DNA of 64,000 bases from Acinetobacter calcoaceticus DSM 30006 = CIP 81.8 (GTDB lineage: Bacteria; Pseudomonadota; Gammaproteobacteria; Pseudomonadales; Moraxellaceae): assembly GCF_000368965.1 (NCBI RefSeq), contig NZ_KB849780.1, positions 1,984,145-2,048,144 of the forward strand, read 5' to 3'. Below, in pieces: positions 1-10,016 of the stretch (position 1 is its first letter; each line of letters starts with the position of its first letter). Made by a program: the position numbers and the translations under genes. A model generated the notes under the pieces. The model was given only the letters and a program-made list of their open reading frames with translations, was not told the DNA's origin and did no database searches.

Positions 1-568
1 TATTCATCGGCAAATCATCAATGGCCTGTAACATGGTAGCAATGTGCCAAGGTCCCGGAGTCACGGTAGTTGCAGAGGTTCCTGCTGCCGGTCCTGTACC
101 ACCACCAACCATTGTCGTCGTACCGGACATCAGTGCCGTTTCAACTTGTTGAGGACAAATCCAGTGAATATGAGTATCAATACCACCTGCTGTTAAAATT
201 TGTCCCTCACCCGCAATAACCTCTGTTGCAGCTCCTAAAGGAATCGTAATGTCTGGTTGAATATCGGGATTTCCAGCTTTTCCTATTTTCCAGATTCGAC
301 CATTTTTTAAGCCCACGTCAGCTTTAACAATTCCCCACCAATCCACAATTAAAGCATTGGTAATGACAGTGTCAGCGACTTCTTTAGCTAAAAGTTGGGA
401 TTGCCCCATCCCATCACGAATGACCTTTCCGCCACCAAATTTAACTTCTTCACCGTATATCGTTAAATCTTGCTCAACTTCAATAAAGAGCTCTGTATCA
501 GCCAAGCGAATACGATCACCGACTGTTGGACCAAACATCTCAGCATATGCACGACGTGACATTTTCAT
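1..568 (-). CDS. ureC: Urease subunit alpha, 5' part (runs off left edge)
   Basis: This is the N-terminal 189 codons of the catalytic urease subunit, which hydrolyses urea to ammonia and carbamate at a cytoplasmic di-nickel centre. The start is the ATG at 566-568 ([18 protein letters not shown]); a second in-frame ATG lies two codons later. The signature GGIDTHIH is present, and His133 and His135 correspond to the first pair of nickel ligands in the Klebsiella enzyme. The carbamylated lysine and remaining ligands lie beyond the left edge. It is the fourth visible gene of a minus-strand ureD-ureA-ureB-ureC operon; ureE, F and G are expected further left but are not in the window. No disruption is seen in the visible part. 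Confidence 0.97.
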   Translation of the reverse strand, partial: MKMSRRAYAEMFGPTVGDRIRLADTELFIEVEQDLTIYGEEVKFGGGKVIRDGMGQSQLLAKEVADTVITNALIVDWWGIVKADVGLKNGRIWKIGKAGNPDIQPDITIPLGAATEVIAGEGQILTAGGIDTHIHWICPQQVETALMSGTTTMVGGGTGPAAGTSATTVTPGPWHIATMLQAIDDLPMN

Positions 569-605
569 AACTTAATACTCATCTCTTTCATTATCGTTGT
601 TATGT

Positions 606-914
606 CTAATCCAACTTGCCCATGACGCGGCCTGCGAAACCATATACTTCTCGCTTACCAGCTAAAGCAACCAGCTCAACTTCCCGAGTTTGTCCCGGTT
701 CAAAACGAATTGCTGTACCAGCTGCAATATTCAATCGAAAGCCTTTAGCTAGCTCACGATCAAACTGTAGTGCATCATTTGCTTCATAAAAATGAAAATG
801 AGAACCCACCTGAATAGGCCGATCGCCAATGTTGGCAACCACAACTTTTAAAGTTTGCCGTCCAACATTCAGTTCAATATCAGCATCTGGAGTAATGATT
901 TCGCCGGGGATCAT
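606..914 (-). CDS. ureB: Urease subunit beta
   Basis: Small structural subunit of the urease apoenzyme, which packs against UreA and UreC in the (alpha beta gamma)3 complex. At 102 residues it is full length. The opening [16 protein letters not shown], the central [16 protein letters not shown] and the [17 protein letters not shown] segment are the conserved blocks of the family. The gene begins 11 bases after the ureA stop and ends 37 bases before ureC, so it is co-transcribed and probably translationally linked with its neighbours. In some other bacteria the beta and gamma subunits are fused; here they are separate, as in Klebsiella and other gammaproteobacteria. Confidence 0.97.
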   Translation of the reverse strand: MIPGEIITPDADIELNVGRQTLKVVVANIGDRPIQVGSHFHFYEANDALQFDRELAKGFRLNIAAGTAIRFEPGQTREVELVALAGKREVYGFAGRVMGKLD

Positions 915-925
915 AAGCGTTCCTT

Positions 926-1228
926 TTATACGATTGGCTGATGAACTGTGACTAATTTTGAGCCATCTGGAAAAGTTGCCTCGACCTGAACCTCAGCAAT
1001 CATTTCTGGCACACCATCCATCACATCTTCGCGCTTTAATAAGGTTGTACCGTAATGCATTAAATCACTGACCGTCATACCGTCCCGCGCACCTTCAAGT
1101 AAAGCTGCTGAAATAAAAGCAATAGCTTCAGGATAATTCAGTTTCAAGCCCCGAGCTTTACGCCGCTCAGCAACCAGTCCTGCTGTAAAAATCAGTAATT
1201 TATCTTTTTCTGTTGGATTGAGTTCCAT
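926..1228 (-). CDS. ureA: Urease subunit gamma
   Basis: Smallest urease subunit, 100 residues, the usual length for the unfused form. The N-terminus [20 protein letters not shown] and the stretch [21 protein letters not shown] are typical of UreA. It follows ureD by about 100 bases and is followed closely by ureB. The gap before it, 1229-1328, contains no other gene; a weak hairpin cannot be excluded, so partial transcriptional separation of ureD from ureABC is possible, but the order matches the usual Acinetobacter urease operon. Confidence 0.97.
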   Translation of the reverse strand: MELNPTEKDKLLIFTAGLVAERRKARGLKLNYPEAIAFISAALLEGARDGMTVSDLMHYGTTLLKREDVMDGVPEMIAEVQVEATFPDGSKLVTVHQPIV

Positions 1229-1328
1229 ATCTCTTTCCTAAATTTCATTTATATTCTTTAAGCAAAATACGTGCTCAAAAGCAGCATACTTGTTTTAATC
1301 GTTTTTTAAATACGCAATTTAACGTAAC

Positions 1329-2204
1329 TTAGGTTTTCCAAATTCTTGGAAATTCTTCTTCTAAATCAAACCAATATCGACGCAATTTAGCCCGTATAGC
1401 TGCAAAAGCATCATGACAATGTCGGACATCATTTCCCAAAAAACGGGCCGAAACCACATCATCCAATAATGTTAATGTGACAGGTGCTTGCATACGCATC
1501 ATCAATTCTCGAATGAGTTCTAGCTGTTGTTCTAGGTAAAATGATGAACGATATTTCTCGGGAGCGGCTGCCCAAAAGCTTCCCATTACTGCTTGATTGT
1601 TCATACCTAAACATGAACTAAGCCAACGATCTTCTCCTTCAAAATACAAAGTATCTGCAACCAACAATTTATGTTCGCGCCACAATTTAAACTGGTTGTA
1701 ATAACTCCCTTGAACAAAGCGCTCAGCACGTGCCTGCCGCCCAAGTACCAACATATCCCATCCAATAAAACTTGCAGCATTATCAAGATGAATATGAGTT
1801 TCTGAATGCGCTAAAGCCCCATCAAAAAGCATCGTTTCTTGTGGAACCCATTCTAAAATAGACTGATCTTTCACATGCAAATGAATATGCTGAAAAGCTT
1901 GTTTCCCATTGGTTTTGTACCATTTCCCCGCTCCAGGAGTAGTCACTACTGCATGGGCTTGATCTTTGGTTTCAATTTCAAAAGTAAGATGATCTCCTCC
2001 TGCAATTCCTGCGGGTGGATGAACAATAATGGCATGACATACACCTGTTCTTTCAGGCCAGAGCATTTTTTGCACCCTAACAGGGCCATGATGTTTTCGA
2101 TGACTCATTATGGTGCGTGAATTTTCAAAACAAAAACCGAGCTCGAGTTGTGCATACCAAAATGGTGCTGAAGAGTTTTTTGGAAACGGTTGTGCCTGAT
2201 TCAT
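1329..2204 (-). CDS. ureD: Urease accessory protein UreD
   Basis: Maturation chaperone that binds the urease apoprotein and recruits the UreF-UreG complex for nickel insertion. The 291-residue product has the UreD landmarks: [19 protein letters not shown] near residue 60, [13 protein letters not shown] near residue 90, and [12 protein letters not shown] near residue 120. It is the promoter-proximal gene of the urease operon. The ATG at 2202-2204 gives [20 protein letters not shown]; the extension before the conserved region is modest, so a slightly later start is possible. No frameshift is seen. Confidence 0.93.
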   Translation of the reverse strand: MNQAQPFPKNSSAPFWYAQLELGFCFENSRTIMSHRKHHGPVRVQKMLWPERTGVCHAIIVHPPAGIAGGDHLTFEIETKDQAHAVVTTPGAGKWYKTNGKQAFQHIHLHVKDQSILEWVPQETMLFDGALAHSETHIHLDNAASFIGWDMLVLGRQARAERFVQGSYYNQFKLWREHKLLVADTLYFEGEDRWLSSCLGMNNQAVMGSFWAAAPEKYRSSFYLEQQLELIRELMMRMQAPVTLTLLDDVVSARFLGNDVRHCHDAFAAIRAKLRRYWFDLEEEFPRIWKT

Positions 2205-2405
2205 TCTGGTTCATATGTTCAAAATAAGTGCTTAAACTTATAAGCAAAATACGCACCAAATATAAAAATAAGCCGACTGATAAAATTAGATACAATTTTT
2301 CGATTTTAATGAGTTAAAAAATCATCAATGTCTAACATAAAACCACAGTAACTTATGGAATTGTTTATACAATAGCGCCCACCGTTGCTTCCATACTTGC
2401 TCTCC

Positions 2406-2729
2406 ATGAAACTTTTTTTCGTGTTAACCCCACTTGTCTTTTTAACTGGGTGTATTTTTGGCCAATCTAGTGAGGTCAAACGTGCAGAAAAGATCCTGCA
2501 CAATTTCGAATGTAAAAATGTTGAGACAAGCCAGCTTGCAACAAGCTCGATTAATTCTTACTACCAGCAATCTTTAGCGGTAAGCAAAGAAAAAGCAACT
2601 TCATACGTAGAGAGCTACAAAAATGGTGAAGAATTATTCGACATGCCGCTGGATGAGGTTTTAAAGCAACAATACCAACTCTATAAATCAGCATGCGACT
2701 CTCTAGGTGGAGTTTCTGCGCAACCGTAA
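2406..2729 (+). CDS. Small predicted lipoprotein, unknown function
   Basis: The product is a 107-residue protein beginning MKLFFVLTPLVFLTGC. Residues 1-15 form a signal peptide and LTGC is a good lipobox with Cys16 as the lipidation site. An in-frame ATG seven codons upstream (2385) would bury the signal peptide behind extra residues, so 2406 is preferred, although no strong ribosome binding site precedes it. The mature part is polar with several Lys/Glu and two cysteines and has no recognisable domain. It is followed by a clear terminator, so it is monocistronic. It is divergent from the urease operon and shares that promoter region. The lipoprotein call is confident; the function is unknown. 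Confidence 0.7.
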   Translation: MKLFFVLTPLVFLTGCIFGQSSEVKRAEKILHNFECKNVETSQLATSSINSYYQQSLAVSKEKATSYVESYKNGEELFDMPLDEVLKQQYQLYKSACDSLGGVSAQP

Positions 2730-2735
2730 TTTATA

Positions 2736-2780
2736 AGGTATTCATTAAATCGTTTTAGTGAATACCTCGTTTTTATTTTC
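2736..2780 (+). terminator. Rho-independent terminator of the small lipoprotein gene
   Basis: A nine-base stem, AGGTATTCA at 2736-2744 pairing with TGAATACCT at 2759-2767, is followed by a T-rich stretch. It begins seven bases after the stop codon. Confidence 0.75.
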
Positions 2781-2915
2781 TTTTGAATAATTATTCAAAA
2801 TTTACTCACTTTATCTTTTGTTAAAATTAAATTACATACTTAAACTTTTATTAAGCTCTCATATTTCATAGCCTATTTATTGCTTTTTTATTTATTTTCC
2901 GAGGTTTAGATCATC

Positions 2916-3386
2916 ATGAAAAAAACATTATTATCAGTTGCACTTGTAAGTGCCCTTCTTGTTGCTTGTAGCAAAAATGAAAATAAAGCTGACACAACAG
3001 CACAAGCCTCTGCTCCGGCACAAACTACTGAAGCTAATAACAATGCAGTAGATACCGCTCATACAGCTGAAAACTCACTAGATTGGGACGGTACATATAA
3101 AGGCACTCTTCCATGTGCAGACTGTGAAGGCATTAAAACTGAGTTAGAGTTAAAAGATGATAAAACTTATGAATTGACTGAAACTTATCTTGGCAAAGGT
3201 GATAAAAATCCATTTGAAACACGTGGTACGTTTACTTTTGACAAAGATAATACTTCTGTAATTACCTTAGATGACAAAGGACAAAATCGTAAATTCTTCA
3301 TTGGTGAAAATACTGCAACTGCTTTAGATATGGAAGGTAAGAAAGTTGAAGGTTCTTTAGCTGAACACTATGTATTGAAAAAATAA
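2916..3386 (+). CDS. NlpE N-terminal-domain lipoprotein (copper/envelope-stress type)
   Basis: A 156-residue lipoprotein with signal MKKTLLSVALVSALLVAC, lipid-modified at Cys18. Residues 19-52 are a low-complexity Ala/Thr/Asn linker. Residues 55-156 match the NlpE N-terminal domain, including DWDGTYKGTLPCADCEGI with the CxxC pair Cys67/Cys70. In E. coli NlpE senses surface attachment, copper and envelope stress through Cpx. Acinetobacter proteins of this kind carry only the N-terminal domain, so the signalling role is inferred from family, not shown. The start has an upstream GAGG. The gene stands alone and ends at a bidirectional terminator shared with aceA. Confidence 0.82.
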   Translation: MKKTLLSVALVSALLVACSKNENKADTTAQASAPAQTTEANNNAVDTAHTAENSLDWDGTYKGTLPCADCEGIKTELELKDDKTYELTETYLGKGDKNPFETRGTFTFDKDNTSVITLDDKGQNRKFFIGENTATALDMEGKKVEGSLAEHYVLKK

Positions 3387-3401
3387 TTATTTATTAATGA
3401 T

Positions 3402-3435
3402 AAAGAAAACCCGCTCATTTGAGCGGGTTTTCTTT
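3402..3435. terminator. Bidirectional terminator between NlpE-like gene and aceA
   Basis: The perfect 15-base inverted repeat AAAGAAAACCCGCTC (3402-3416) / GAGCGGGTTTTCTTT (3421-3435) has a four-base loop and T runs on both strands. It lies between two convergent genes. Confidence 0.92.
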
Positions 3436-3447
3436 TGAAATCAATTC

Positions 3448-5052
3448 TTAGTGTGCAGCGAATTGGTTCATTGTGTTTTTAGCATCATCATGTGCTTTAA
3501 GTGCATTGTCACCAGAGAAGATTTCTTTGTGATCATCACCGATGTCAGAACCAGCCATTGCTTGGTGTTTCACACAAGCGATACCACCACGGATTTCTTT
3601 ACGTTGTACGCCAGCAACATAAGCCAACATACCTTCAGAACCGAAGTAACCTTGTGCAAGCTCATGTGTAGAAAGAGCAGCAGTATGGTAAGTCGGAAGT
3701 GTGATCAAGTGATGGAACACACCCGCTTCACGAGAAGCATCTGCTTGGAATGTACGGATCTTAGCGTCTGCATCAGCAGCTAATTCAGTAGCATCATACT
3801 CAGCGCTCATTAATTTAGCACGGTCGTAAGCAGAAACGTCTTTACCTTCAGCAACCCAACGATCGTAAGCTTGTTGACGGAAGTTTAAAGTCCAGTTGAA
3901 TGATGGGCTGTTGTTATAAACAAGCTTCGCATTTGGAACAACTTCTTTAACACGGTTAACCATGTGAGCGATTTCTTCTACGTTTGGAGTCGCAGTTTCG
4001 ATCCAAAGAAGGTCAGCACCATTTTGAAGGCTAGATACACAGTCAAGTACAACACGGTCAATTTGAGTGTCAGCACGGAACTGATATAAACCAGAAGGTA
4101 AACGCTTAGGACGGTGTAATTTACCATCACGTTTGATCAAGATTTCGTCTTCTTGAGCATCAGCAATGTCAATTTCAACAGTGTCTAAGAAACCGATGTA
4201 TTGAGAAGCAATGTCACCTGGCTCTTTAACCACTGGGATTTTTTGAGTCAAGTCAGCGCCTTCAGAGTCAGTACGCGCAACGATGATACCGTCATCAAGA
4301 CCCATTTCTAAGAATGCATAACGTAATGCATGGATTTTAGAGATGAAATCTTCATGTGGAACAGTTACTTTACCAGCTTGGTGACCACATTGTTTAGCAT
4401 CAGATACTTGGTTTTCGATTTGAAGCGCACAAGCACCAGCTTCGATCATTTTACGAGCAAGCAAGTAAGTCGCTTCTTCGTTACCGAAACCAGCATCGAT
4501 GTCAGCAATAATTGGCACAATGTGAGTTTGGAAACCGTCGATTTGAGCAGTGATTTCAGCAGCTTTAGCAGTATCACCAGCTTCGTTTGCTTTTTTAAGC
4601 GCACGGAATAAATCGTTTAATTCTTTTGCATCAGCTTGACGTAAGAAAGTATAGATTTCTTCGATCAACGCAGGTACTGAAGTTTTTTCGTGCATAGATT
4701 GGTCAGGAAGTGGACCAAATTCTGAACGAAGAGCAGCAACCATCCAACCAGAAAGGTAGATATAGCGACGCTCAGTAGTACCGAAGTATTTTTTGTTCGC
4801 AATCATTTTTTGTTGCGCAATAAAACCGTGCCAGCAACCTAATGATTGAGTGTATTTGCTAGAGTCAGCATCATAAGCAGCCATATCACGACGCATAATC
4901 GCAGCTGTATATTTAGCAATGTCTAAACCAGTTTTGAATTGGTTTTGCATTTGCATACGTGCAGCATCTTCTGGGCTAATATCGCGCCAAGTGCTACCGA
5001 ATTTTGCTTTTAGTTCGCGGATTGCATCAATCGCTGTTTGATATGTAGTCAT
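3448..5052 (-). CDS. aceA: Isocitrate lyase
   Basis: Cleaves isocitrate to glyoxylate and succinate in the glyoxylate shunt, needed for growth on acetate and fatty acids. The 534-residue product belongs to the longer Pseudomonas/Acinetobacter-type isocitrate lyase rather than the 434-residue E. coli form. The catalytic-loop cysteine is present as KQCGHQAGK near residue 217, preceded by PIIADIDAGFGNEEATYLL with metal-binding aspartates, and SPSFNWTL is conserved. An AGGACA ribosome binding site precedes the ATG. It is transcribed divergently from the LysR gene across about 590 bases, so that regulator is a candidate but unproven controller. The gene is intact. Confidence 0.97.
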   Translation of the reverse strand: MTTYQTAIDAIRELKAKFGSTWRDISPEDAARMQMQNQFKTGLDIAKYTAAIMRRDMAAYDADSSKYTQSLGCWHGFIAQQKMIANKKYFGTTERRYIYLSGWMVAALRSEFGPLPDQSMHEKTSVPALIEEIYTFLRQADAKELNDLFRALKKANEAGDTAKAAEITAQIDGFQTHIVPIIADIDAGFGNEEATYLLARKMIEAGACALQIENQVSDAKQCGHQAGKVTVPHEDFISKIHALRYAFLEMGLDDGIIVARTDSEGADLTQKIPVVKEPGDIASQYIGFLDTVEIDIADAQEDEILIKRDGKLHRPKRLPSGLYQFRADTQIDRVVLDCVSSLQNGADLLWIETATPNVEEIAHMVNRVKEVVPNAKLVYNNSPSFNWTLNFRQQAYDRWVAEGKDVSAYDRAKLMSAEYDATELAADADAKIRTFQADASREAGVFHHLITLPTYHTAALSTHELAQGYFGSEGMLAYVAGVQRKEIRGGIACVKHQAMAGSDIGDDHKEIFSGDNALKAHDDAKNTMNQFAAH

Positions 5053-5639
5053 GATATTGTCCTGTATTCATTTTAGGATTTCATCGATTGAAGCCTAGAG
5101 TCATGTACTTAAATTTCTTATGACACCAGCTGCTTCTTCATGAACACAGCTTAGACTTAGCCAATCAATTAATCCAATATCCTTTATTAATCTTCAGTAT
5201 TTATTTAAAAAATGTACCGATAAGTCGATATTATAGATAAAACCAAAAACATTAACACTTTGTTTATAAAAATAAAATTATTCTAAAGGAGTATAGAGTT
5301 TTATTCTAAAAACTTAGTAAGTCTTATTTTTATACAATTTTTGAAGTTTTTCCACCCATTTTTAACCTTAAAAGTCAATTGTAAATTAGGCTATTTTTGC
5401 CAATGTAAAAAGTCAATTTCCATGCTAGAAAGTAATAAGTTATATATAAATATATTCTATTTGTCACCTTCATACTTAAAAATGTAGCAAAGACAATAAA
5501 ATCGAGCCTTTGAAGTACTTTTTACCCCTACTTAATTCCTACAAAAAATGTCGTTTTTCTCATCATTTTTTCACACAATAGTTATTAGATATGGCATAAT
5601 TTGAAACAATTTCAGGGTTTTATTTTCGGTATTTTTTTT
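5053..5639. other. Intergenic region between aceA and the LysR gene
   Basis: This is 587 AT-rich bases with no credible ORF. It should hold the divergent promoters of aceA and the LysR gene. The only structure noticed is a repeated 11-mer AAAAGTCAATT at 5370-5380 and 5408-5418, spaced 38 bases apart, which could be a regulator site but is weak in such AT-rich DNA. Confidence 0.5.
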
Positions 5640-6629
5640 ATGAATCTGGAGCGAGTAGATCTTAATCTATTAATATATCTTGATGTACTTCTTCGTGAAA
5701 AAAATGTTACGCGCGCGGCCGAACAGCTTGGGGTAACTCAGCCTGCAATGAGTAATATTTTACGTCGCTTACGTAATTTATTTAATGACCCTCTTCTTAT
5801 CCGTTCTTCTGAAGGGATGACTCCAACAGAACGTGCTCTTGAATTACAACCTCGTATTCGTGATGCGCTTGCTGATCTCTCCATGATTTTGGAACCCCGT
5901 ACCGAATTCCGCCCTTATACCAGCAATCGCGTTTTCCGCATTATGACATCGGACTATGCCGAGGCAACTTTAGTTCCTCGTCTTGTTAAAGCGCTCCGCT
6001 CTGAAGCTCCAAACGTTGTTCTTGATTTTCTTACACCAAGTGATGTGTCTTATAGAGACATGGAACAAGGTAAAGTTGATCTCGCAATTAATAGATTTAA
6101 TGAAATACCGCAAAGTTTCCATCAGGTTTTAGTTTGGCGTGATAGTTTCAGTTGTATTCTTAACGACAAACACCCTGCTGTAACTCATTTAAATTTAAAA
6201 AGCTATTTAGATGCACAACATATCTGGGTTTCTAAAACAGGTATGGGTGTCGGTTTTGGCGTAAACCCTGATAAACAAGGTGGTTTAGGCTGGATTGATC
6301 AGGCATTAGAACGTATTGGTCAACGTCGTAAAATTTCTGTATTTACTCGCCACTACCAAATGCCAGCTTTACTTGCTCAAAACGTAGACCTTATTGCCAC
6401 ATTACCAACACGGATGGCACGTCTACAAACACAGAACCCTAAACTGGTTATAAAGGATCCTCCTTTTTATATTCCAGAGTTCGAACTTAAAATGGCTTGG
6501 TGCCCGTTGTTACATCATCACCCTGCTCATCGCTGGTTGCGCCAACTTATCTTATTTGTTGCTCGTCAAATGATTGAAGAGGAAAACCGTGAATTTCTAA
6601 CCAATAATTCACAATTTTCTCACTATTAA
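5640..6629 (+). CDS. LysR-family transcriptional regulator
   Basis: A 329-residue activator/repressor of the LysR family. The start MNLERVDLNLLIYLDVLLRE at 5640 places the helix-turn-helix (VTRAAEQLGVTQPAMSNIL, about residues 21-39) at the usual position; the upstream in-frame start at 5601 would add an unusual hydrophobic tail. The effector-binding domain follows from about residue 95 and is most like the NodD/NahR branch, based on overall pattern only. The gene is divergent from aceA and followed by its own terminator. Its ligand and target genes are not evident from the sequence. Confidence 0.88.
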   Translation: MNLERVDLNLLIYLDVLLREKNVTRAAEQLGVTQPAMSNILRRLRNLFNDPLLIRSSEGMTPTERALELQPRIRDALADLSMILEPRTEFRPYTSNRVFRIMTSDYAEATLVPRLVKALRSEAPNVVLDFLTPSDVSYRDMEQGKVDLAINRFNEIPQSFHQVLVWRDSFSCILNDKHPAVTHLNLKSYLDAQHIWVSKTGMGVGFGVNPDKQGGLGWIDQALERIGQRRKISVFTRHYQMPALLAQNVDLIATLPTRMARLQTQNPKLVIKDPPFYIPEFELKMAWCPLLHHHPAHRWLRQLILFVARQMIEEENREFLTNNSQFSHY

Positions 6630-6658
6630 ATAAATTTTAATTTAATTGTCGATTTCAG

Positions 6659-6696
6659 GCGCTGAGCAATCAATCTGATTACCTCAGCGCTTTTTT
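6659..6696 (+). terminator. Terminator of the LysR gene
   Basis: The eight-base stem GCGCTGAG (6659-6666) / CTCAGCGC (6683-6690) is followed by six T. Confidence 0.85.
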
Positions 6697-6739
6697 ATGT
6701 TAAAACATAGTCATAATAATGATGAATATCAGGTGATTT

Positions 6740-8065
6740 GTGAGTCTCTTTCAAAATATCATTATCATCGTACTGCTTATCATCGGGGCAGGCTTTTTAT
6801 CTTTAACTGAAATTGCACTCGCTGGTGCCAGAAAAGTTAAGCTAAAAATTCTAGCCGAAGCTGGTGAAGAACGCGCTCAACAAGTACTAGATTTACAAGA
6901 ACAATCTGCTGACTTTTTTGCAGCCTCTCAAATTGGCCTGAATGCAGTTGCGATTTTAGGCGGTATTTTGGGTGAAGCTGCTTTTCGTCCTTATTTCGTG
7001 ACTTTAGTTGACCGTTTCTACGCAGGTCCTTGGACACAAACCATTGGTTTTGCCCTATCCTTTACTTTAGTGACATCACTCTTTATTTTATTTGCCGATC
7101 TTATGCCAAAACGTTTGGCTATGATTGCCCCTGAAAAAATTGCAATTAGTGTTATTAATCCAATTCAGGTTTTTATTAAGGTTTGTAAACCTTTAGCTTG
7201 GGGAATTAACGCAATTGCCAATCTGCTATTCCGTTTATTTAAAGTGAATACAACGCGAGAAGACAACATTACTTTTGATGATATTTCAGCAGTAATGGAT
7301 GCAGGTGCACAAGCAGGCGTACTGCAAAAACAAGAACATCACTTTATTGAGAATGTTTTTGAATTAGAAGAACGCAACGTACCTTCCAGCATGACAACAC
7401 GTGAAAATGTTGTTTATTTCACCTTAAATGAACATGAAGATAGCATTCGTCAAAAATTAGCAGAGTATCCTTATTCAAAATTTTTGGTATGTAATGAAAA
7501 TATTGATCAGGTCATTGGTTACGTCGACGCCAAAGACTTTCTTGTTCGTATTTTAAATAATCAATCTCCAACGCAATTGAATGAAACAACCATTCGTACT
7601 GTCCTGATGATTCCGGACACCTTAACCCTATCAGAATTACTTGATCGCTTCCGCTCTACCAAAGAAAAGTTTGCGGTTGTTATAAATGAATATGCGCTTG
7701 TTGTGGGGGTTATTACCTTAAGCGATATTATGATTACTGTTATGGGCGACTGGGTAACCCCAATTGAAGAAGATCAACAAATCATTAAACGTGATAATAA
7801 CTCGTGGTTAATTGATGGCAGCACACCAATTGATGACCTAAGACACGCACTTGAAATTGATGAAATGCCTGATGAAGAAAATTATGAAACATTAGCAGGC
7901 TTCATGATGTACCGCCTACGCAAAATTCCACGCCCAGCAGATTTTGTGGAATTCGGTGGATACAAGTTTGAAGTAGTCGATGTCGATAATTTTAAAATTG
8001 ACCAACTCCTTGTAACTCGAATTTTAGAACAAAGCGAAGTACATTCATCAATTGATGAAAACTGA
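6740..8065 (+). CDS. CNNM/CorC-type membrane protein (DUF21, CBS pair, CorC_HlyC domain)
   Basis: A 441-residue inner-membrane protein of the hemolysin-C/CorC or CNNM family, often linked to magnesium or cobalt efflux. The N-terminal DUF21 region (about residues 1-190) has membrane segments, including NIIIIVLLIIGAGFLSLTEI and a stretch near LSFTLVTSLFILFADLMPKR. Two CBS motifs follow (about 210-330), with KFAVVINEYALVVGVITLSD in the second. A C-terminal CorC_HlyC transporter-associated domain ends the protein. Translation starts at GTG 6740 with AGGTGA a few bases upstream. The transported substrate is not established for this subgroup. Confidence 0.88.
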   Translation: MSLFQNIIIIVLLIIGAGFLSLTEIALAGARKVKLKILAEAGEERAQQVLDLQEQSADFFAASQIGLNAVAILGGILGEAAFRPYFVTLVDRFYAGPWTQTIGFALSFTLVTSLFILFADLMPKRLAMIAPEKIAISVINPIQVFIKVCKPLAWGINAIANLLFRLFKVNTTREDNITFDDISAVMDAGAQAGVLQKQEHHFIENVFELEERNVPSSMTTRENVVYFTLNEHEDSIRQKLAEYPYSKFLVCNENIDQVIGYVDAKDFLVRILNNQSPTQLNETTIRTVLMIPDTLTLSELLDRFRSTKEKFAVVINEYALVVGVITLSDIMITVMGDWVTPIEEDQQIIKRDNNSWLIDGSTPIDDLRHALEIDEMPDEENYETLAGFMMYRLRKIPRPADFVEFGGYKFEVVDVDNFKIDQLLVTRILEQSEVHSSIDEN

Positions 8066-8079
8066 TTTATATTAATTTA

Positions 8080-8112
8080 AATACCTCACAATTTTATGTG
8101 GGGTATTTTTTA
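8080..8112 (+). terminator. Terminator after the CorC-like gene
   Basis: The stem AATACCTCACA / TGTGGGGTATT with a short loop is followed by T residues, 15 bases after the stop. Confidence 0.8.
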
Positions 8113-8633
8113 ATCTAAATAAATTTTTCAAATATATGTAATAATTATTTTAGATTCATAAATTCAATTTGCTCTTTTAATCTAAAAATAATATTATTTA
8201 AATTATCACTTACATTAAATCTTAAATACTGAAAAATAATAGAATAATCTATATATCGCAATTAACATGAAGCGATTAGATCCCCATTTACATTGCCATC
8301 AAACTTATGTAACTTAGCTCAAAGCAAGTCTTTAAATGGTTCTTCTTCTCATTTCAACCATCAAACCACATATAATTTAAAAAAATATCATATAATTTTT
8401 ATTTTTATAAAACCTTTATAATCCATTATAATGAATTACATTTATTATATGCTTACTATAATCTTAATATATATGTTCAGTATTTCGTCCAAATATACCC
8501 ATCCAACTGAATATATATTAACCAAATAAACTAAATATATTATTTGTCTTTTTAATAAAAATTAATAAGAATAACCAAGGTCAGAGTTTTGAATAAACTT
8601 GTTCAGTAAAACTATAGGCAAAGGATTGATTGT
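8113..8633. other. Long AT-rich leader upstream of the citrate transporter
   Basis: More than 500 bases of very AT-rich sequence contain no ORF of note and no strong RNA fold that I can defend. It must carry the promoter of the downstream citrate transporter. A possible ribosome binding site, AAAGGATTG, lies just before the start. Confidence 0.5.
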
Positions 8634-9971
8634 ATGCTGACATTACTTGGTGTTGGCATGATTTTGTGCTTCATGTACTTAATCATGTCCAAACGTTTAA
8701 GCCCTATTATTGCTTTAATTCTTATCCCATTTATTTTTTCTATTATTGCTTGGGGCCTAGGTCACTACTTTGAAAGTTTGAGTCACATTGAACTCAAAGG
8801 TCTCAGTGAGATGATGCTGGAAGGCATCAAAAAATTAGCGCCAACTGGCGTAATGCTTTTATTTGCAATTTTATATTTTGCCTTAATGATCGATGCTGGT
8901 CTTTTCGATCCACCAGTTAAATGGATTTTGAAAAAGGTTAAAGGTGATCCCTTAAAAATCACCATGGGAACCGTGTTCTTAACCACAATGGTTTCTTTAG
9001 ACGGTGATGGCTCAACAACGTATATGATTTGTGTGGCTGCAATGTTGCCACTTTATCAACGCTTAGGAATGAATACACTCATCATGACTGCACTGATGCT
9101 GTTATGTAGTGGTGTAATGAACCTAACACCATGGGGCGGCCCTACAGCTCGTGCTGCAAGCGCCCTGCAAATTGACCCAAGCCACATTTTCGTACCAATG
9201 ATTATCCCTATGGTCATTAGTATTGGTTGGTTATTTTTCTTGGCGTACTTATATGGTCGTTACGAGCAAAAACGTTTAGGCGTTATTGAGCTTGAAACTC
9301 ACCATGGCGACAATATTACCGTATCGAAAGATCCTGAAGCGACTCGTCCACATTTACGCAAAGTAAATATGGTGCTCACAATCATTCTTATGATTGCTTT
9401 GATCAAAGGCATTTTGCCTATGTCTGTGTTGTTCATGATAGCGTTCTGTATCGCAATGCTCATTAACTACCCTGATGTTGATATGCAGAAAAAGCGCATT
9501 GCAATGCATGCAGATAGTGTCTTAGCTGTTGTGGGCTTAATTTTTGCAGCAGGTATTTTCACAGGAATTTTATCTGGTACAGGTATGGTTGAGGCGATGT
9601 CTAAAGAGTTCGTCGCAATGATTCCTCCAAGCATGGGTCCATATCTTGCACCAATCACTGCTTTAGTGAGTATGCCATTGACATTCTTTATGTCAAATGA
9701 TGCTTTCTTCTATGGTGTTTTACCAATTCTTGCTGAAGCTGCTTCACATTATGGTATTAGTGCAGAAGCGATTGCTCGTGCTTCGATTGTAGGTCAACCT
9801 GTACACTTACTTTCACCACTTGTTCCATCTACCTATTTGTTATGTGGTCTTGCTAAAGTCGATTTTGCCGACCATCAAAAGTTCACTTTAAAGTGGGCAT
9901 TTATAACTTGTCTGGTATTGATGGGAACTGCTTTAGTCATTGGGGTTTTCCCACTTTTCAGTTCACTCTAA
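8634..9971 (+). CDS. CitMHS-family citrate:cation symporter
   Basis: A 445-residue inner-membrane transporter of the CitMHS family, which takes up citrate complexed with Mg2+ or Ca2+ together with protons. About 11-12 hydrophobic segments span the whole length. The conserved region TTMVSLDGDGSTTYMIC (about residue 117) and LTPWGGPTARAASAL (about 163) are the family's re-entrant signatures, and FFMSNDAFFYGVLP occurs in the C-terminal half. It stands alone with a long AT-rich leader and ends at a strong terminator. Metal preference cannot be read from the sequence. Confidence 0.9.
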   Translation: MLTLLGVGMILCFMYLIMSKRLSPIIALILIPFIFSIIAWGLGHYFESLSHIELKGLSEMMLEGIKKLAPTGVMLLFAILYFALMIDAGLFDPPVKWILKKVKGDPLKITMGTVFLTTMVSLDGDGSTTYMICVAAMLPLYQRLGMNTLIMTALMLLCSGVMNLTPWGGPTARAASALQIDPSHIFVPMIIPMVISIGWLFFLAYLYGRYEQKRLGVIELETHHGDNITVSKDPEATRPHLRKVNMVLTIILMIALIKGILPMSVLFMIAFCIAMLINYPDVDMQKKRIAMHADSVLAVVGLIFAAGIFTGILSGTGMVEAMSKEFVAMIPPSMGPYLAPITALVSMPLTFFMSNDAFFYGVLPILAEAASHYGISAEAIARASIVGQPVHLLSPLVPSTYLLCGLAKVDFADHQKFTLKWAFITCLVLMGTALVIGVFPLFSSL

Positions 9972-9986
9972 TTATTCTTTCGCAAT

Positions 9987-10016
9987 AAAAAAAAGCCCCT
10001 TAAGGGGCTTTTTTTT
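9987..10016. terminator. Bidirectional terminator after the citrate transporter
   Basis: An A tract, then GCCCCTTAAGGGGC (a perfect palindrome), then a T tract. It serves the transporter gene and the convergent hypothetical gene, whose stop codon it almost touches. Confidence 0.9.

Noticed and set aside
3451..3783. Open frame on the plus strand inside aceA
   Set aside because: Shadow of the isocitrate lyase gene; no ribosome binding site and non-coding-like composition.
5370..5418. Repeated AAAAGTCAATT as a definite operator
   Set aside because: Only two short AT-rich copies at a 38-base distance; chance occurrence is plausible, so it is only mentioned.
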